This document shows positions 6,378 through 10,612 of a stretch of 10,612 nt of DNA, one piece after another (within the stretch, counting starts at the first letter, position 1; the number at the start of each line of letters is the position of its first letter). A program made the translations under genes and the position numbers. The notes under the pieces are model-generated. The model was not told where the DNA came from and did no database searches. It saw nothing but the letters and a program-made list of their open reading frames with translations. This DNA comes from an uncultured Haloferula sp. (GTDB taxonomy: Bacteria > Verrucomicrobiota > Verrucomicrobiae > Verrucomicrobiales > Akkermansiaceae): positions 1-10,612 of the forward strand of contig CAMLOZ010000061.1 in the NCBI GenBank assembly GCA_946481625.1, in the 5' to 3' direction.

Positions 6378-7022
6378 TCAAAGCTCCGGCAGGTGAATGA
6401 TCCCGCGGCGCAGGGCCACCGTGACCGCTTCCGTGCGGTCGCGGACATGCAGCTTGCCCAGGATGTTCTTCACGTGCGACTTCACGGTTTGCTCGGAGAT
6501 GCCGATGGAGGCGCCGATCTCCTTGTTCGCTTCGCCGAGGGCGAGATGGCGGACGATCTCGCGCTCGCGGGGCGAGAGGATTTCACCGCGCTGGCGTGCG
6601 GCGAGATGGCTCTCCACCTCCGGCGGGATCCAGGTCTGGTCCTTCATGAGCGCGTGGATCGCGGGCACGACCTGATCGCCCGAGCTGTGCTTGAGCAGGT
6701 AGCCGGAAGCCCCGGCATCGAAGGCGGCGTAGATGTCCTCGTCGCCTTCGAAACTGGTGAGGACGAGGATGCGGGCATCGGGGGATTTCGCGCGGATGGT
6801 GCGGATCGCCTCGATGCCGCCCATGACCGGCATGCGCAGGTCCATGATCACGACATGCGGTTGGAGGCGCTCGTACATGTCCACGCCTTCCACGCCGTTC
6901 ACGGCCTCCGCGATCACGATCATCCCCGGTTCGCGGCGGATCAGGCTACGGAGGCCTTCACGGACTACGAAGTGGTCGTCCACCACCAGGACTTTGATCG
7001 GTTGCGGCGTGTGCAGGCTCAT
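6378..7022 (-). CDS. NarL/FixJ-type response regulator (REC + LuxR HTH)
   Basis: A 214-residue cytoplasmic transcription factor. Receiver domain at about 9-125: acidic pair D15-D16, phospho-acceptor D61 in VVIMDLRMP, T89 in VLTS, and K111 in YLLKHSS. The LuxR-type HTH is at about 148-208: LSPREREIVRHLALGEANKEI, then ISEQTVKSHVKNILGKLHVRDRTEAV. All phosphorylation-site residues are intact. ATG at 7022 (MSLHTPQPIK) places the first beta strand at the usual distance; an ATG 12 codons upstream (7058) is also open but adds a non-conserved tail. The gene starts inside the 3' end of the histidine kinase gene (65-bp overlap), which marks them as a cognate pair. Targets are unknown; the divergent oxidoreductase gene or the downstream membrane genes are candidates by position. 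Confidence 0.96.
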   Translation of the reverse strand: MSLHTPQPIKVLVVDDHFVVREGLRSLIRREPGMIVIAEAVNGVEGVDMYERLQPHVVIMDLRMPVMGGIEAIRTIRAKSPDARILVLTSFEGDEDIYAAFDAGASGYLLKHSSGDQVVPAIHALMKDQTWIPPEVESHLAARQRGEILSPREREIVRHLALGEANKEIGASIGISEQTVKSHVKNILGKLHVRDRTEAVTVALRRGIIHLPEL

Positions 7023-9060
7023 CTCGGGTTGCTCTCGTTCTGGGTTGCAAGGGGACATCGACGGTCACGATGGTGCCGCCCGCGGGATTCGGAAGGGTTT
7101 GCAAGGAGCCGCCGATGCGGGCGGCGCGTTCCTGCATGCCGGTGAGACCGAAGTGGCCCCGGCCGCGGGTTTCCTTCATGCCGCTCCCGTTGTCGGCCAC
7201 CGAGAGGCAGGCGCGGCTTTCGGTGATGGCGAGATCGATCACGAGTTGGGTCGCATTCGCGTGCTTCACGGCGTTCGTGATCGCCTCCTGCCCGATGCGG
7301 AGGAGGTTGTCCTCGATCAGCGGAGGAAGCTTCACGCCTCCGCCGCTGCGCTTGAGGTCCACGCGGATGCCGGAACCGAGGACGAGCGAACGGGCGGCGC
7401 GTTCGAGCGCCTCGGCCAAGTCGAACTGTTCCAGGGCGACGGAACGGAGATTCCAGATCGAATTCCGCATCTCGGCGTGGCACTGGCGGACGAGGGAATC
7501 GGCAACATTCAGATGCTCGCGCGTTTCGGGAGAGGCATCGGCCTCGCCCTTGCCGATGCTGTGAAGCTGCATGTGGATGCCGGTGAGACCTTGCTCCAGG
7601 GTATCGTGGAGATCGCGCGCAAGCCGGTTGCGCTCCGCGGTGACTGCTGCACGCTCGCGCATCTCGGCGGCAAGGCGGAGGTTCCGGCGGGTGATGAAGT
7701 AGGCGAAGATCGCCACGGCCGCGAGACCTCCGAGCGCCGCGCTCAGCATGACGAGCAGGCGCTTCACCGTGAAGAAGCTCGCCCGTTCCACCACCTTCAC
7801 GGATTCCGGGCCGGGCAGCAGGATCTTGAACGAGGTCGGACTGCCGGTGCCGTCGGTGCTCACCAGACAGATCCCGCTGAGTTCGGCCGTGCAGCCCTCC
7901 TCCAGACCGGGGATCTTCTCCCCGCCGTTTTCCAACTCGGCGGTGAAAACCCCGTTCGGCGTATTGAAGGCCAAGGTGACCTGGCTGCGCCCGTTGGCGA
8001 AGGTCGCATGCATCCGGTCCAGCATGCGTCCTTTCACCGTGACGTAGGCGGCGTGCTGGAGACCGTCCATCAGCGCCTCCGCAGGCGTCGGCCGCGGGGC
8101 CACGGTGCCGCCTTCCGGGGGATAGGAGATGAACACGGCATCGGAGAGGATCGGCAGGAAGTTCTCCAGATCGGGGAACCCCACGGCTTCGACGTCATCC
8201 CCGCGCTTCAGCTTCGCCGCCCCGGCACCGCGGACCGCGATGCCGTTCCGGCCGTCGTTGATATAGGCGACATCCTCGAGCTGATAGATCACCTCGCCGC
8301 GCACGCGGATGCGGTCCCCGCGCCGGAAGCCGGGGCGGTACTGGAAGGCATCGCGGAGCGCCAGCACCGGACCCTGCCAGGGATCGCCTTGCTCCAGTTC
8401 CCAGATGTGGAAGTCGTTCTGGTGCGAGGCGAGCACCTGCACGTCCACCAACTGCCGCAGGCCGCCGCGCGCGCGGACCGGCACCGGCACGCCGGTCACC
8501 CACACCTTCGCCGCGATCAGCTTCCCGGGGTCCAGGTCCGGAGCATTGCTCACCCGCACCGTCACGCGCGCGGAGCCGGAACTGAGCAGGGCGGAGAAGG
8601 TGGTCGGCGAGACCATCTCCGCGCTGCGGACGAAGCCGTGAACGTCCACCAGTTCGCCGTTGTATTCGCCGTTGACCAAGCCGCCGCCGGAAGAGTTCGC
8701 GGGTTTCGGGAGCGTGCCCTTGCCCTTGTGCGTGAAGCTGGCCCGGGAAATCACCGGAGCGTAAGGGCCGCGCTCGAGGACCCCCGATACCTCGATCTTG
8801 TCCCCGACCAAGGGCCAATCGAGATTCGTGAAGCTCACCTGCACGCCGCCGGTTTCGTCCTGCATCTGGAAGAACTTCCCCTCGGCAGGATCGATCCAGG
8901 TGACGATCCCGCTGGTCCGCACCTCGAGCGGCGCGAAGGATCCGGCGGTGGCGGCCACCTGGAGCTCGCGGATCTTTTGCGGTGCCACCTGCGCCGCAAG
9001 CGGGCCGGCGCTGGCCAGCACGGCGACCGTTGTCAGCAGGAAGTGACGGAAGCGGATCAC
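6958..9060 (-). CDS. Sensor histidine kinase, HisKA_3 class, with exported OB-like modules
   Basis: A 700-residue membrane sensor. A signal peptide at the N-terminus (to about residue 24, GPLAAQ) leads to an exported region of about 400 residues with four OB-like modules, beginning near 46, 136, 232 and 338; the first has the motif IVTWIDPAEGKFFQMQDETG typical of PVC two-component sensors. One membrane helix lies at about 435-456. The catalytic part follows: H-box ERNRLARDLHDTLEQGLTG with phospho-acceptor H485, then HATPase signatures RIGQEAITNAVKHA, VADNGSGM and GHFGLTGMQERA. This is the NarX/DesK-type kinase class that pairs with LuxR-type regulators, as found here immediately downstream. 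GTG at 9060 was chosen because the signal peptide begins there; the open frame further up runs into the divergent gene and is not protein-like. The last 20 residues lie in the overlap with the regulator and look non-conserved. Ligand unknown. Confidence 0.93.
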   Translation of the reverse strand: MIRFRHFLLTTVAVLASAGPLAAQVAPQKIRELQVAATAGSFAPLEVRTSGIVTWIDPAEGKFFQMQDETGGVQVSFTNLDWPLVGDKIEVSGVLERGPYAPVISRASFTHKGKGTLPKPANSSGGGLVNGEYNGELVDVHGFVRSAEMVSPTTFSALLSSGSARVTVRVSNAPDLDPGKLIAAKVWVTGVPVPVRARGGLRQLVDVQVLASHQNDFHIWELEQGDPWQGPVLALRDAFQYRPGFRRGDRIRVRGEVIYQLEDVAYINDGRNGIAVRGAGAAKLKRGDDVEAVGFPDLENFLPILSDAVFISYPPEGGTVAPRPTPAEALMDGLQHAAYVTVKGRMLDRMHATFANGRSQVTLAFNTPNGVFTAELENGGEKIPGLEEGCTAELSGICLVSTDGTGSPTSFKILLPGPESVKVVERASFFTVKRLLVMLSAALGGLAAVAIFAYFITRRNLRLAAEMRERAAVTAERNRLARDLHDTLEQGLTGIHMQLHSIGKGEADASPETREHLNVADSLVRQCHAEMRNSIWNLRSVALEQFDLAEALERAARSLVLGSGIRVDLKRSGGGVKLPPLIEDNLLRIGQEAITNAVKHANATQLVIDLAITESRACLSVADNGSGMKETRGRGHFGLTGMQERAARIGGSLQTLPNPAGGTIVTVDVPLQPRTRATRDEPAHAATDQSPGGGRPLRSP

Positions 9061-9202
9061 GTTTCGGGTCAGTTTGCCGGGGAGGCGGAGAAGTGACCAT
9101 CTCTTTTTGGACTCACTCCAAAGAGGGATTCCACCGCATTGGCCCGATGCCAACTTGCCCGGCACCGGAAAGATCACCCTCTTCCCGGCCTTATTTCTGC
9201 CG
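9061..9202. promoter_or_regulatory. Divergent intergenic region with an imperfect inverted repeat
   Basis: This 142-bp space separates the histidine kinase and oxidoreductase start codons and must hold promoters for one or both. TTTGGA (9106-9111) and TCCAAA (9117-9122) form a perfect 6-bp hairpin with a 5-nt loop; the symmetry extends through CTC/GAG (9101-9103 and 9123-9125) if two T residues bulge out. A site like this between a sensor operon and a divergent gene could be the response regulator's operator, but no consensus is available to test that. I see no strong -35/-10 pair or Shine-Dalgarno. Confidence 0.35.
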
Positions 9203-10612
9203 ATGACATTGATCCCGCGCTCCTTGGGCTTCCTGCTTTTTGCCAGCACGCTGACGGCGGAACCCGCATCGCGGGACATCGTGGTGTACGGCGGCACGCC
9301 GGGGGGCATCACGGCGGCGGTACAGGCCTCGCGGGATGGCCGCAGCGTCGTGCTGATTTCGCCGACGAAACACCTGGGGGGGCTGACAAGCAGCGGGCTC
9401 GGGTGGACCGACCTCGGCCACAGCAGCATCCTCGGCGGTCTCGGCCTCGAGTTCTACAAGGAGGTCTACCGGCACTACCAGAGCGACTCCGCATGGACCT
9501 GGCAGACGCGCGAGGCATTCGGCAACCGCGGCCAGGGCGGCCCGGCCTTCAACGCCGGCAAGGAAATCGGATCGGTCTTCGAGCCCAAGGTCGCGGAGGC
9601 GATCTTCACCCGCATGCTGGCAGAGGCGAAAGTGGAGGTCGTCCATGGCCGGCTCGATCTGGAGAAGGGCGTGAAGATGAAAGGGAAACGCATCACCTCG
9701 CTCCGGATGGAGGATGGAAAAGAGTTCGCGGGGAAGATGTTCATCGATGCCAGCTACGAAGGCGACCTGCTGCCGGGCGCGAAGGTGAGCTTCACGTTGG
9801 GACGCGAGCCGAACGCCGAATATGGGTAAACCGCGAGCGGCATCCAGGCGGCCCAGGCGACGAAGAACCAGCTCCAGGACGGCATCGACCCCTACAAGGT
9901 GAAAGGCGATCCGGAGAGCGGCCTGCTGCCCGGCGTGACCGCGGGGCCCGGCGGACCGGACGGGAGCGGCGACAAAAAGCTCCAAGCCTACTGCTATCGC
10001 ATGGTGCTCACCGACGTGCCGGAGAACCGCGTGATGATCGGCAAGCCGGAGGGCTACAAGGAGGAGGACTACGAGATCCTCTTCCGCGCGATCGAGGCCG
10101 GACAAGAGGACAAGTTTTTCAAGCTCGATCTGATGCCGAATCGCAAGACCGACTCGAACAATACGGGCGGGATCTCCACCGACTTCATCGGCATGAACTA
10201 TGGAGAAGACTGGGACTGGACCACGCTCGGGCACTCCGGGCGCGATGCCCTGGCGAAGCGCCACGAGCAGTGGCAGCGCGGCCTGGTGTGGACGCTCCAG
10301 AATCATCCGCGGGTGCCGGAAAAGATCCGCACCGGGCTGGAGCCCTGGGGACTGCCGAAGGATGAGTTCACCGACAACGGCCATTGGCCCTGGCAGCTCT
10401 ACGTGCGCGAGGCACGGCGCATGATCTCGGACCTGGTGATGAGCCAGAAACACTGCACCGGGCGGGAGAGGGTACAGGACTCGGTCGGGATGGCCGCCTA
10501 CGGGATGGATTCCCATCACGTGCAGCGGACGGTGCTCAAGGGCATGCTGAAGGATGAGGGCGACGTGCAGCTCCGCGTGCGCCTCGGCAACGGCGTGGCG
10601 GCGACCCTGGTG
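9203..10612 (+). pseudogene. Secreted FAD-dependent oxidoreductase interrupted by one in-frame TAA; runs off the right edge
   Basis: The first 208 codons give an N-terminal signal peptide (MTLIPRSLGFLLFAS..., cleavage near AEPA at 19-22) and an FAD-binding Rossmann start DIVVYGGTPGGITAAVQASR (25-44), followed by KHLGGLTSSGLGWTD (56-70) and FIDASYEGDLL. These are signatures of the FAD_oxidored family (PF12831) abundant as exported enzymes in PVC bacteria. Codon 209 (9827-9829) is TAA. The same frame then continues without any stop for 261 codons to the window edge with family-like sequence: DPYKVKGDPESGLLPG, CYRMVLTD, NTGGISTDFIGMNYG, a tryptophan-rich WPWQLYVREARRM and QDSVGMAAYGMDSHHVQR. Family members typically have YGET where this reads YG-stop-T, so one G-to-T change of a GAA codon would explain it. 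A nonsense pseudogene, a sequencing error or true readthrough are all possible; translation from 9203 stops at 208 residues unless the stop is bypassed. Substrate unknown. Confidence 0.85.

Noticed and set aside
6733..9096. 787-codon open frame on the plus strand
   Set aside because: Antisense shadow of the histidine kinase and regulator, whose motifs are unambiguous; composition is Arg/His/Gly-rich.
9061..9429. Upstream extension of the histidine kinase to an ATG at 9429
   Set aside because: The extension overlaps the oxidoreductase coding region and is not protein-like; a signal peptide begins at GTG 9060.
9191..10519. 442-codon open frame on the minus strand opposite the oxidoreductase
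   Set aside because: The plus strand carries recognisable FAD-oxidoreductase motifs on both sides of the TAA; the minus frame has none.

Overview
The window looks like a chromosomal segment of a high-GC member of the Verrucomicrobia (PVC group; a Luteolibacter- or Haloferula-like organism would fit, but this is inference). The pointers are an ECF-type sigma factor paired with a membrane Ser/Thr kinase carrying the DNA-encoded motif set common in PVC bacteria, a small helix-turn-helix-like protein of a type I associate with Verrucomicrobia, a sensor kinase with stacked OB-like modules, a secreted FAD-dependent oxidoreductase, and an almost complete lack of Shine-Dalgarno sequences. No phage, IS element or CRISPR array is visible.

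Layout. Positions 1-3438 read leftwards (minus strand): a LipM/LplA-type lipoate ligase or octanoyltransferase (2740-3438), tRNA-Pro(UGG) with encoded CCA (2600-2676), an ECF sigma factor (1881-2426) and a Ser/Thr protein kinase that runs off the left edge (1-1819). The sigma factor and kinase are 61 bp apart and probably form one regulatory operon; a perfect 8-bp inverted repeat lies just upstream of the sigma gene. Positions 3468-4938 read rightwards: a tandem CbiX-domain chelatase-like protein and an overlapping gene for a cysteine-rich putative 4Fe-4S protein. Together they look like a two-gene version of the single-chain DR2241-type protein.

Positions 4983-9060 read leftwards again: a sensor histidine kinase (6958-9060) and its NarL/LuxR-type response regulator (6378-7022), whose reading frames overlap by 65 bp, followed by two uncharacterised membrane proteins (5754-6335 and 5421-5705) and the small HTH-like protein (4983-5300). 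Divergently from the histidine kinase, at 9203, starts a secreted FAD-dependent oxidoreductase that runs off the right edge and is interrupted by one in-frame TAA codon at 9827-9829; homologous-looking sequence continues in the same frame for 261 more codons.

How they work together. There are two signalling modules (sigma/kinase, and histidine kinase/response regulator), one cofactor-related pair (chelatase plus Fe-S partner) placed head-to-head with a lipoate-attachment enzyme, and a broken or recoded oxidoreductase. The most notable points are the in-frame stop, the split DR2241-like pair with an unusual distribution of active-site histidines, and the inverted repeat upstream of the sigma gene. 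No clearly new multi-gene system stands out beyond these.
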